This document shows, piece after piece, positions 23,201 through 35,200 of a stretch of DNA of 64,000 bases. Both the position numbers and the translations under genes were made by a program. Under the pieces are notes generated by a model. The model was given only the letters and a program-made list of their open reading frames with translations, was not told the origin of the DNA and made no database searches. This DNA is from Chrysaora quinquecirrha (lineage: Eukaryota; Cnidaria; Scyphozoa; Semaeostomeae; Pelagiidae). Numbering within the stretch: the first letter of the stretch is position 1; every line of letters starts with the position of its first letter. Location of the stretch: positions 88,698 through 152,697 of the forward strand of contig JACTAT010000300.1 of the NCBI GenBank assembly GCA_014526335.1, written 5' to 3'.

Positions 23201-26200
23201 AGCTGTGAGTATTTTTAACATTTATAACATTTAGGAAGCTTATGTAAAATTGGAAATAGTATGAAATATCGCAACTGTTTTAAATATCTAAATATAGGTA
23301 GCGCATTGAAATTAATATTAAGACGGTTTTTAAGCACGCATGAATGTCTTAAAATAAGATTATTCCACAGAGGTTATACCTGAAACGTTTATCTTGGTAC
23401 ATTTTGCTCGGAGTTATCTGTTTATGATTTTAACTTGATGTACTTGGTTTTAGGCCTGTGCTCCTTACTTTGAAATGTTAGGATTGTGGATATATAAAGG
23501 TGTCATTGAAGACCCATATGGGGAGGTGAGTTAAACTGAATAGCTATTGAATCTTTCCCCGTTTGTAGTAATAAGGATCAAAATCCAGAGACGTTTATCT
23601 TTTACCCCGTTTACATTGTGCCAGATGAAGTTAATTCGCATTAAAATCATTCGGATTCGGCTTCCATTTACACTGCGCCGGGGCTATCAGCACAATTTTT
23701 ATGTTCGAAGAATTCGAACATATTGGTGTGGGGTTGTGTCACTCACTCACTCACTCACTCACTCACTCACCAACTCACTAACCAACGCTTGAACAATGGA
23801 AAAAATGTAACAATACTAAGCATCCCAAGATGCGCAATTTGCTGTTAGTTGTTTACAATGGCGGCCTGCAAGCACTTTTGTCAATTTGAGGTCATGTGTC
23901 AGCTTTATTGCATGAGTCATGCTTGTTTACCTTAAGGAACTGGCAAACTGCCATCTTGGTTTGGTAAATGACATTTCACGCATTCTCAACATTGATCAAA
24001 GAGTCTTGGCAAAGAGCTGCGATATAAAACAGTTTTCAAAATAAATCTTCATTATTATGCATCCTCACCATGAAAATCGTCATAATAAAATAATAATAAT
24101 AATAATTATCATCATAATCATCATCATCATCAGCATCATGATTGCCATCACCATCATATTGCTATGGCAAGGTCTAAAGGAACGGCGCTACCACCACCAC
24201 AACCACACATACAACCATCACCACGACAATCCCTATCAGCACCACCACAACCAGCCCTACAACCATCACCCTGACCACCCCTATCACCACCACCACAAAT
24301 TCCCTACCACCACAACCTTCCCTACCTTCAGCAACACAACCACCCCTACCTTCAGCAATACAACCACCCCTACCGCCACCACCACAACCACCCTACCAAC
24401 CAGCATCATGATCATCGTGAGCATCACGACCTGGGGCTTTTTGTTGCAAAATATTTCCTTTTTCTGACGGCATTTATTTTGTCTTTCAGTTTTGATTGCT
24501 GAACACGAGTCGATTCAGAAAGAGAGAATCGCTGAAGATTACAATGATATATATCCTTTGAAGTCTAATCAATTCTAATAGATAGGTTTTTCTTAAATTG
24601 TTATAGTTTGTTGCGTTGGAGAATGGAACCTCAATTAACGGAAGCCTCTAAACAACGGACACATATTTTCGTCCAGAAGGTCATTCCTTTGTTAAAAAAG
24701 CCTAAACACAGCGAATATCTCTCTTTAACGGACATTAAAAATAGGTCCCACAAGTTTCCGTTGTGTGCAGATTCCACTATATTTGGGAAGCGGAATTATA
24801 GGAAGCATGCTATGCATGTAGCAGTTCCATAAATGAGGGAAGCGCTGTGAGACATCTTAATGAAAAAACAGAGCAGTTGTTTTACTATTTCATATATTTC
24901 TTAATGCTTTTAGCTTTAGTCGTAATTATTCTTCTTTATGCTAAAATAAATTTGCTTCTTCACTGAATTATTTTTGTTTATATTTATACAAAAATTCATT
25001 TTAAAACTACAGTTCATCGTTAATCAATTTGTTTCCATCACAATACCATCACAATTGTGAGGTACTATTTCGTTTATAGTATGTTGATGTAGATTCCTTT
25101 ACTTGACAAACATATTGGGACCAGCATTATACAATTGTGAGAGACAGAATTCCCATATTTTTGGAGCGAGTAAGTAGATGTACACAACTCTGTTTTTTAG
25201 CTCGTCTGATATATTTTGATCCAATTTATCTTTGACTTGTTATCCTGTACTTTTCTTTACGCTTTTAGTATTCTTTTTTCTTTACGGTGCATTACTCAAC
25301 TTTACTATACTTTACTTTACTTTGCTTTTTTTTACTTTACTTTTTCTTTACTTTACTTACTTTACTTTCCATTAGTTTAGTTTTCTTTACGTTACTTTAG
25401 CTTACTTTACTTTACTTTACTTTTCTTTACTTTACTCTACTTTATTTTCTTTTCTTTTACTGTACTTTACTTTGCGTTAAGTTACTTTACTTTCCTTTAC
25501 TTCATTTGACTCTACTTTACTTTACTTTACTTTGCTTTGCTTTGCTTTACTTTAATTTACCTTTCTTTGCTTTATTTTACTTTACTTTCATTTACTTTTC
25601 TTTACTTTACTTTACTTTACTTTACTTTACTTTACTTTACTTTACTTTACTTTACTTTACTTTACTTTACTTTACTTTACTTTACTTTACTTTACTTTAC
25701 TTTACTTCACTTAACTTTGCATTTCTTTACTGGGCTTTGCTCTACTTTGGATTACTTTAGTTTACTTTTCTTTGCTAAATTTTTCTTTTCTTTATTAACT
25801 TTTCTTTTTATAACTTACTTTTCTTTGCCTTTCTTCACTCTATTTTACTTTGCTTTTCTTCACTTGCTTTACTTGTTCAAATTTCGCTGTAAATCTCCCT
25901 TAATTTAGTTACTAAACACAACTAAAATTTATTGTGCTATTTTAACTTTGTTTTACCTTTCTTTTTTTACATTACTTTACTTTTCATTACTCGTTTTTTC
26001 TCTTCGTTATTTTCTTTACTTTGCTTTACTTTGCTTCATTTTTCTTTGCTGTACTTTAGTTAAGTTTACTTTACTATAGTTTTCTATACTCTATTGTTTA
26101 CTTTGCTTTAAATATTTAACCAACCTTCCTCTGCCTTACATTCGTGTTTTTTTTCTTTTTTACTCGTCTTCACTTTAATTTTGTTTTCTTTACTCTCTTT

Positions 26201-29200
26201 ACTTCGCTTTTCTTCAATTTTACTTTCCTCTTCTTTAATTTTTCTACGTTTCTTTTCAATTTAAGGTCGCAGAGAAGATATTAAGAACTGGAAAATACTT
26301 AAATGTTATTAGACAATGTGGTAAGCATTCATCTGATGATTTGCTTTATATTTGTCAGTTTTGGCATTGCTTTGCCTATCATTAACAATCGTCTTTGTTT
26401 TAATTTATAGGATTGACTGTAAAGTGCCCACATGCAGTGGAAATTGTTTATACCTTAAAGGAAAGAGAGTGAGTTGCTTCGTCTAAAAGCTCTATATTCA
26501 TTATAACATTGTTTAATTATGTCTTTTTGTCCATTAGGAACGCCCATTCTACAATACAAAATCGTGCAATACAAAATTTCCGTACTTTATATACCTTTCC
26601 TTGCATTCTTTGGCTGGAAACATTCAAGGAAAGAGATGCCTGCAATCTCCTCCCCAGGAATCTAATCTCTGTCTAGATACCTTGATTACAAAATTAAACA
26701 CCTGAAGAGCATTTCAACGTAATCTATACATCTTGGATCATTGTCTGTTAAAAACGTAGTGGTTCAACTGTTACCTAGAGCCCTATTTTTCTCTGATTTG
26801 TCGGAGATTCTGATGAGGAGGCTGGGACACATATTCCAGTGTTAACATTCCTTCGCCATGCCTTTAGTTTTTGCATCTTTTGCATGCCACTGATGTCGAT
26901 GCAAAAGACATTGCACTTTTTTATCCGTATGAAAGATCACAGGTCTATTAGAAACTTCTAGCGAAAGGTTTGCAATATCTTATGAACGGGAAACTATTTA
27001 AGACCCCCAAGTGACAATCATTTTCTTCTTCGTTAAATTCTGCTGTAGGAATCATCACCCAAATAAGTTGTTTAAACAACATGGATGTACTCGCTTTTTC
27101 TATTCATTTTTCTATTGCCTGTTGTTTGTGAAGAAGCAATTTTTTATCTCTAGGTTTGTTGATCACATAGAAAAGGCTTATGACTACGCTAGTCGCCAAC
27201 TTCTGGATTTGCTGATTACTGAAAAGAAGCTCATGGCAAGGCTTAGGTAATTTTTTAATCAATTTGCACTTCTTTTTTCTCATAATATTCAAGCCTTGAT
27301 GTAACTAGTTGCAGAAATTATAACTTATAAATTATAGCTGTTGGTCTTAATTTAATGGTAAGCGGTAATGGCCCTAAATGGTAAGCGCTTTAATTGTATT
27401 TGGATAACTGGATGAGCAAAAATTATTCTTAGATTGGAGCATTTTGAAAACTTTCTGAACAAGTTGCACTGCTGTGTCGGTTACGATAGCCATATCCTAA
27501 AATGTTTTTTCGAAACACAGCAGGAGGTTGGCAAAAATCCTACAAAGCTCAGTACATAACCGAGCAAACTAAAAACTACAGTGTCTGAGCATTTCCATAT
27601 CACATCGCAACAATGGTATCGTATCAACTATGGTCAAAATGTTTGAAAACCGCTCTAACAGCATTGAATAAAGAGTGGCGAATATTTGAGATTTGTCCAT
27701 GACCGATAACCATGACCCAGTGACCGAAGTCTCTCAACTGTGACATCCTTGAAAGTGGATGGCTGCAACTTTTTGGACAGTTTCTCAATCCATCAACCCA
27801 ACAGTGGCCTAAACTGTTATTTGTTCTTGAGAGGAAATGTTGTGGCGGCTCGGTCAGAGTAAAGATTAAAATCTAGTATCAAAAGTGACTGAATGGTTAT
27901 CTAATTTTCATCCAAATTAAACTAATACTACTTTCACACTGACACGGTAAGGCCAGCTTTTTTAGACCAGGTTAAATAGACGCTTCCGCTAAAGATGGCC
28001 ACCGTTTTTGCCTATTGTTTTCATTGAGGATTTTCGAAAGGAATTCTGGGAATAACTTCCTTAGTTACGTTTTTTACATAGCTGCAGACGTTGAATTCGT
28101 AGCTAAGGAAATTATTCCCTTCGAAAAACCATAAGAAAAACAAGGGATTGACAAAACGGCCGCCATCTTTTGCGGAAACCTCTATTCTAACCAATCAAAG
28201 GAATTCGATTTCTTGAATCGGCAAATCAGAACGCAATATTTGTTAAAACGGGTCTAGTTTAAACTGGTTGAATGGCAGTTTGAATGCGGTATAAGACTGA
28301 AGAAGACAAAATGGCTTTCCTTTTGAGAGATTTTGTTTCACGCTTGCGCATTTTTAATATAAACACAATATCTCACTTCGAATTCAATTCAATCCAATTC
28401 AAATTTTTCGTAGAATACAAGTTTATGAAACTATTATTCTAAATTGCGAGCAATAGCGGAAACGTTGAAATGACTCAAGCAGAATTGCTATCCGGAATTT
28501 TTATCCTGGATTGATAAATTTCAATCGGGGTATAGATTTGCCATCGCCTTTGTCAATGTCTCAGTCTGTTTTTGAAGTTTAAACTCTGAGGAGCGTCAGA
28601 CGAAAAAAGCTTTTAAGTTGTCCGAAGATGTTTTTGCTATTGCTCGCAATTTTGAAGTTTTGTAAAACTCAAAGACTATTTATAATCTCACTTGTTTAAA
28701 CACGTGGCAAGGCATCAGAAATCGTTCCTTTGAGCAACTGATGTATTTTCCGATTTTTCCGATAATGCCTGAAACTTGGTCAAGTTTGTGTAATTCTCAA
28801 TCGTTCTCAATGGTAAAAAATACGTCTTATTATGTTGACGTCACTCGATTTTTATCTAGCGTCCAGTTAGACTTCTGACGGTCTATAATTAGAAAAGAAA
28901 ACCGTCCACGGTCCCTAAATTTTTTGGCATTGAAATTGTTTTGTTGAGAAGTCATAGACACATTAGCTTAAGCAAATAAAAACTACAAATCTGCGTAAAT
29001 GATTTCTTAATTAGCCTCCATTTTTTGCTTTCATTCTCAAGGTTCTCGTGTTTGGTGATTGGCGGTATAACTCAAAGAGCTTATTCTTTTTCTCAGATCT
29101 ATCAAGCACTATTTCTTATTGGATCAAGGTGATTTCTTCGTTTGTTTCATGGATTTGGCAGAAGATGAAATGCGTAAAAATGCTGATGGTATCCTTTCAA

Positions 29201-32200
29201 CAAATAAGTTTAAGTTAATGGCCAAAAATGCATGCTCAGAAAGTTTATGAAGCTCTTCTTCATTGATAGACAAATATGGGTGTCAGATTTTTAAAGGATT
29301 CCATCTTAAAACTTGATTTATTGTCTAACTGTGTAATTATTTTGCGACTACATTCCTTGTTTTTCAACAGGCTGCTTTAAGAATAAGTTTAAACTGTCAC
29401 AGATATATATATATATATATTTGTGTGAAACATGACCGGGTTTCCTTGCAATATACACATAGGCTACATAATTGGTTTGCCATCGACAATTTGTTACATA
29501 AGCATGGCTAAAAAATGGCCTGTACTGAATACGAGTTTTCTTGAAATTTTTGCTGTATTGTTTTGTCAATTTTGTGTCAGGGCCCAAATAAAACTCTAAC
29601 AAACTAAAACTTCCAATTTCTTTAATATGCCTTCTGAGATATTGTTCATTCAAGACTTGAGGCTTTGCTTGAGTTGGCTTTAAGAACAAGTGCTGCTGTT
29701 AATGATCCTTTTAAAGACGATCTGAGGTAAGTAGGCTCGTGCTGTTATTTTTGCAAATCTACTTCGTTTCATCTTGTCCTTACTTCTTAAATAGTCTCTT
29801 GTTTCTGCTAATCTTCTAATCAGAAGGAGACCATTTTTTTAGCTATTTGGAATTAGTACTAAAATTTTCTTCAAGGGAAACATTTAGTAGATAGATAACT
29901 GTAAAGAAGGAATTGAAGAAAGAGAAAAACACTGCTTCATTTTGACACAGAATATGAAGCTAAAGGTAAAGGTCATGGCTTTTATATAGCGCCGTTATCT
30001 ATCACTGGACATATTCAGCAGCGCTTTACAAGTATTTACCCCCTTAGCTCAGGCCTTGTTTTTAATTTTCCATTTTTTTGCTGTACTCCTTGGGGAGTAT
30101 ATATCGACTCGCGTGCAGCCATACAGTCGGCGCTACGAGGGTTTTTAGGCCTTCATCACTAAGGTACCAATTTTACACCTTAGTGCGGTGTCACAGAGAG
30201 CAAGGTTTTTACACCTTATAAATTTGTGCTCCCTTGTCTAAATTTGTGCTCACTACGCTACGCTATTACACTCTGGATTTGAACCACAGACCTATTTTAA
30301 AATTTTCTTGAGCCCAAATGGCGCAAGTGCTAACCACTACATTTTTAGTTTATTAATGGGCAATAACTTTTACATTAGTTCACGGATCCAATATCCATTT
30401 CTAGGTTAGCGAAAGGAGAGGAGACATCTTTGGTCTTTGTTTTTGTTTAAAATGTTTATAAAATTGTAAATTGCCTCACCGAAATTTCACAGTTTCTTAA
30501 AAAATCTATTTGCCTTTCAGCTTTTATTATCATTTGTGTACGACCCAGGTTTAGTTAAATTGAAAATATCTTATCTTTCTTCCTTAAAGGCTCAAGTCTG
30601 GATCCAACGGAAACACAAATATCAGGTGAGACATTTCTTGCTCTAGATTGAAATGTTTAAGGGAGGCTTGGGGTGTTGTGTTGTGAACTGCTTTTTTGCA
30701 ACACAATGTGGCAAAGGACTCTCCGTTTTGACAAACGCAGACTTCAATATTGCAAAGAATTAATGCAATAATAGGAAATAGTGTAGAGACTCCCACTTGT
30801 TAGAACAAGCTTGATGGGTTGATTTATCATGATTGTTGTTCCAATTTTATTGAAACCGTAACAGTATGAAAGTTCAAACCTGAATTTGAATTATCTATTT
30901 TCTCTACAATTATCTTACCTAAGGTTTTTTGATTTTCATCGTATAAGATAATTATCCAGTAGTGGATCAAAATTTTCCTTGGACTGGCTTTATTCGCTGT
31001 CAAAAATTTTTTATTTCTAAAAACTAACCAATAAATATGTCTATAACGCCGGACCTATAGTCCTAAATCTACAAAACTACCTTTTTCAGGTCTTGAAGCT
31101 TTTTCCTTGGATTATGTTGTAAAGTGGCCTCTTTCGTTGATTCTCAGTAAGAAGGTAAATTGGAGACCATTTCTGTCTTGATAAATGCTTATTTTTACAA
31201 GGGTGGAGACAGTTTTGAACGAAAGCAAATCTTGCTGGATGAACCTTCAATACACTCAGTTCCTTGTAAAGCTAAGCATATGTTGACATTGCGCATATTC
31301 AGAACAGAACTAGTTGCCAGCTGCTGATTGATGATTTTTCGGAACTAATCTATCGAAACTGACATGAGCGCTCTGGCATCTCGTTCCTAGGTGACGGCAA
31401 CCACTTGTTGCTTATTACCAGAAAATTGTACATCTTTTGCAAATAGGCCCTGGCCAAACGATCAAACATTGTTGGTCCAACATTTGAAATTTGCTTGTCA
31501 AGCAAAATGTTTGACCGTTTGGCCACGTCCAAAAACATTGCTCGTCCAACATTTTTTGCGTGCGTCAAGCAAAAATGTTTTGAACTTTTCAAAACATCAC
31601 GCCACAAATTTTGCTTATTTTTGCTTGTCAAGCAATGTTTGATCGTTTGGCCGCCTTTCCAACATTGCTTGTCAAACATTTCTTTTGTTTTTGACAAACT
31701 GCAACAACTTGCAACATTTCACCACCTAGCAACATTTCTTAGCAACAAGTTGTTCGTGCTTGTGCATTAGCAATAACATCGTTGTTGGACAGCAATGTTT
31801 TTGGACGTGGCCAAACGGTCAAACATTTGTTGTAAAGCAAATTTGAAATGTTGGACCAACAATGTTTGATCGTTTGGCCAGGGCCTGTCTTGATGCGCAT
31901 GCTTCACCTAAGGCACTGGTAAAAAGGCATCAATTAATCTTTTTGGATGAAGAATCCATTTAATTAGTTTGTCATATTTGTTACAGTTCCCTGTTCAAAC
32001 CATACCTCGTGCCGTACACTTCTTTTTCTTGTCTAGTTAGCTTCTGCTTCCATCGAAGCTAATGAAAATACTTTTCTTTTTTGTAGCATTTGGAATATCA
32101 ATAAAGGTGCGAAGCATCAGCAACGACAGCCATCTTCATGGTAAAGCCACATTTTTTGTGTCGTACCGACAATTAATCATATGATTGAAACTATACTTTT

Positions 32201-35200
32201 TCTCTTGAACGGAATTGTTTTGATGTTTCCAAACTTGGAAGAAAATTTTGAATTACTTCGAAGGCGTTCTAATTGCTTTATAAGATTAACAAAATGAAAC
32301 ATTCAAGAAAGCATCAGATTTCCGCAACGACAGCACATATAAGGTTGTATACACGTTTTTTTTATAAGAAAGTTTTTTTGGGCCAGTATTGAAACTTTCT
32401 TAGATATTTCATGTTTTCAGTACCAAAACTTTCTTGTGACTTTCTTAGCAAAAATTTTGGAATGCAGCATTTCTGCGAATGCACAGTTTAGGGCACTGTA
32501 TACATTGCACGAATACCACGTTTTTCAAAGAAAATAACCATTAGAATCGTTTAATAGCAGAATGAGCGACTGAACAGAAGAGCGAAAATAACTTTCTTAA
32601 GTTTTTAAGATGTTGAGCACTACTTTCTTGTAAACCACTTTCTTTAAAAAAAAACGTGTATTGCCGTATTCTTGCTTGCTGCAAAACGACGTCTCCCCAA
32701 GGATAGATCAAGTAAAGAAATTTAAACATAATCTTTAGGCCTAGCTTGCTTGGTACATTTTTCTGTAAGTTGCTCATTTCCCTCTTAATATCTCTCTCCA
32801 AAGATGCTAATTAATTACCACTAAAATTTTTTTTGCGAATGCCAGTGGCTGGAACATAGTGTTGTTTCTATTTACGAGATTGAGCTTTCTGAATTTCACA
32901 GTTGCAGTAAGAGGTGTAAATTGGTTTGAAATATTTATAATCTTTTTTGGTCTCAAGCCTCACGCTAAAAGCTTCATCAGTCGGATGAATAGATGATCCA
33001 ATGAACAAATGAACTACGGAAGTCGAGACGTGGTTGAAAAGCAGTATTTAAGAAGCATGAAAGTAATTTTGTTGTGGAAATCAGTGAACGAGATAAATTT
33101 GTACATAAAATAATCATTTAACCAGCAGATTTTCGATTGAATTTTACAAAATATAACACATCAAGTTAGCCCTCATGCAGTTGTGAAGTTTTGCAAGGCC
33201 TAATATTCAACGACGCTCCTCGATTTTAAAATAAATTAACGTTATTGCAGTCATGAAATTCTTTTTTGCAGTGTTATCCGGCTATTGAATAAAGTTTTTA
33301 AGGTGTTTCTATTTTTACATCTCTGTTATTTCGCCTTGAATAGGTTCCTGGCTGCTTTTGAACTTCGACAAAGAATGATTCATTTTGTTCAAAATTTCGA
33401 TGGTGCTTGATCTGGTGGCCGGGGGTACTTCAATATGTAGACATACTGGACGTGCCGCTCATATGGATGGGTTTTTTCGACTGAAATTCTCTACACATGG
33501 GTCTGATATTCTGCTCGATTCTGGTTGATGGGTTGGTATTTTAGGATTTTCTAATAATAGGTCCCATAATGATTTACCGCAAAGTGGCTGACAACCTTTC
33601 TACTGTGCTTTTTGCTTTCGAAACGATGAATTAGCAGCAACAACAGAGCTCGGTCGCATTGATTGCAAAGAATCGCCGTCAGATTCGATTTTGCGAGACT
33701 TTTCGTGAATTCTAGCACTGTAAAAGGGTTTTAAAATCAACCAAATTCATACACAAGGGCTTGAAATTTCCCGATTTTCATGCAAATGGGTCATGGACAC
33801 AAATCGGGTCTGGTGGGTTGAAAATCTGTGGTATCATACTGTGGTGGGTTAGTATGCCTGAATGGGTCCTTTTGTCTGTGGTGGATACGCAAGTCCAGAT
33901 TCACGTCTAATCATGGACACATTGAAGTACCCCAGTTGGGACAAGTGGCATACCACAATAGATGGGATTCGATTATTCGAGCCTGGACCGCTTGATCAGC
34001 AAGCCAATGACGTTTCCACTGAGCTATAGAGCTCGAAGAAATCGCTTGAAAAGCTTAATTCTCGAATACAGTAAGGCAGAAACACCGCGGCGCAAGACAC
34101 AAAAGACAACTATGTTTTTTTAGTTTGCTAATATTTCGCCCTGCCAAGCAGGGCTTCTTCAGAGTGTGATCAGAAGCCCTGCTTGGCAGGGCGAAATGTT
34201 AGCAAACTTAAAAAACATAGTTGTCTTTTGTGTCTTGCGCCGCGGTGTTTCTGCCTTACTGTATTTATTCGACTCTTCGTCGCAAGAAGCTCTCTAGCTG
34301 AAAGCAAGCAGTAAGCTAAGTGGTCCTTTCTTCTTTTTTCTGTTAATTCTCGAAGTCATACAGCCTAAGGCTCTCCTTCCTTTTGACTTTTTTTGTCAGC
34401 TATGTTAAGCCTTCATCAACTCTATAAATATAATTTCACAAACATTCCTGAGCTTTGGTGTTCTTATAAACTTTGCTCTTAGATGAGCTCTTAGAGAAAG
34501 ACTATGTAATAAAAGATCTTTGTAGCTAATTCAAGGCTCTCTCAGAATGTCCAGCTTCATTCCGCTAAAATATTATTATAAATCATACTTACAATACTTG
34601 TATGTATTTCCTGGAAGCATTAATATTTACCAGAATATATCAGTTTCAATATGATAAATATAAGGAACACGTTGAACGCCGATAATCTGAATCGTCTAGC
34701 AAGAAAACCAATAGGTGGTGTGGCCGAGTGGTCTATAGGTGGTTGGCCGGGTGGTCAAGGCGTTCGGCTCACGATCACAAGGTCGTGGGTTCGAATCTCG
34801 TCGGGACCACTTTCCACAAACCTACAGTCAACTCAGCTGTCCATCCTTCCGAGATCGGTAAATGAGTACCCAGGGTATTCGTTCTAGAATTTCAGTCTTG
34901 GGGCACAAGCTGCAGGTCTACATCAGCTGTATAGCTGCCAGAACCCCCGACCTGCTTTAACAAATAAATATTGCTTGCTTGCTGATTTGAATTGAATTGT
35001 GACCTGCTTGATTTAACAAATAAAGACGTTCATATTTGCTTGTTTTCTATCCAATTGCTCCAAAGACAACTTGTCCTTGGGTTAACTTCTTTCACGACTC
35101 CAAAAACATTCAATTCAGAACGTCGAGAAGCGGAGGCCTTCTTTAAAGCTGCTAAACCTTAAACCATGCTTTAGTTTTCCTTGCAATTGCTTTTGACCCA

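Noticed and set aside
24608..24832. ORF with 'QRTHIFVQKVIPLLKK', vaguely like the missing GCP2 segment
   Set aside because: The real segment (YWDQHYTIVRDRIPIFLER) is at 25112-25169 with correct phases. The ORF lies in a dispersed repeat with 'ttaacggacac' words.
25506..25908. Leu/Phe/Tyr-rich membrane-like ORFs
   Set aside because: Artefacts of the (TTTAC)n array, whose 5-base period leaves all frames open.
34719..34812. Functional tRNA gene
   Set aside because: A- and B-boxes are present but the anticodon arm does not fold into a standard 7-base loop with U33, and a long SINE-type body and tail follow.
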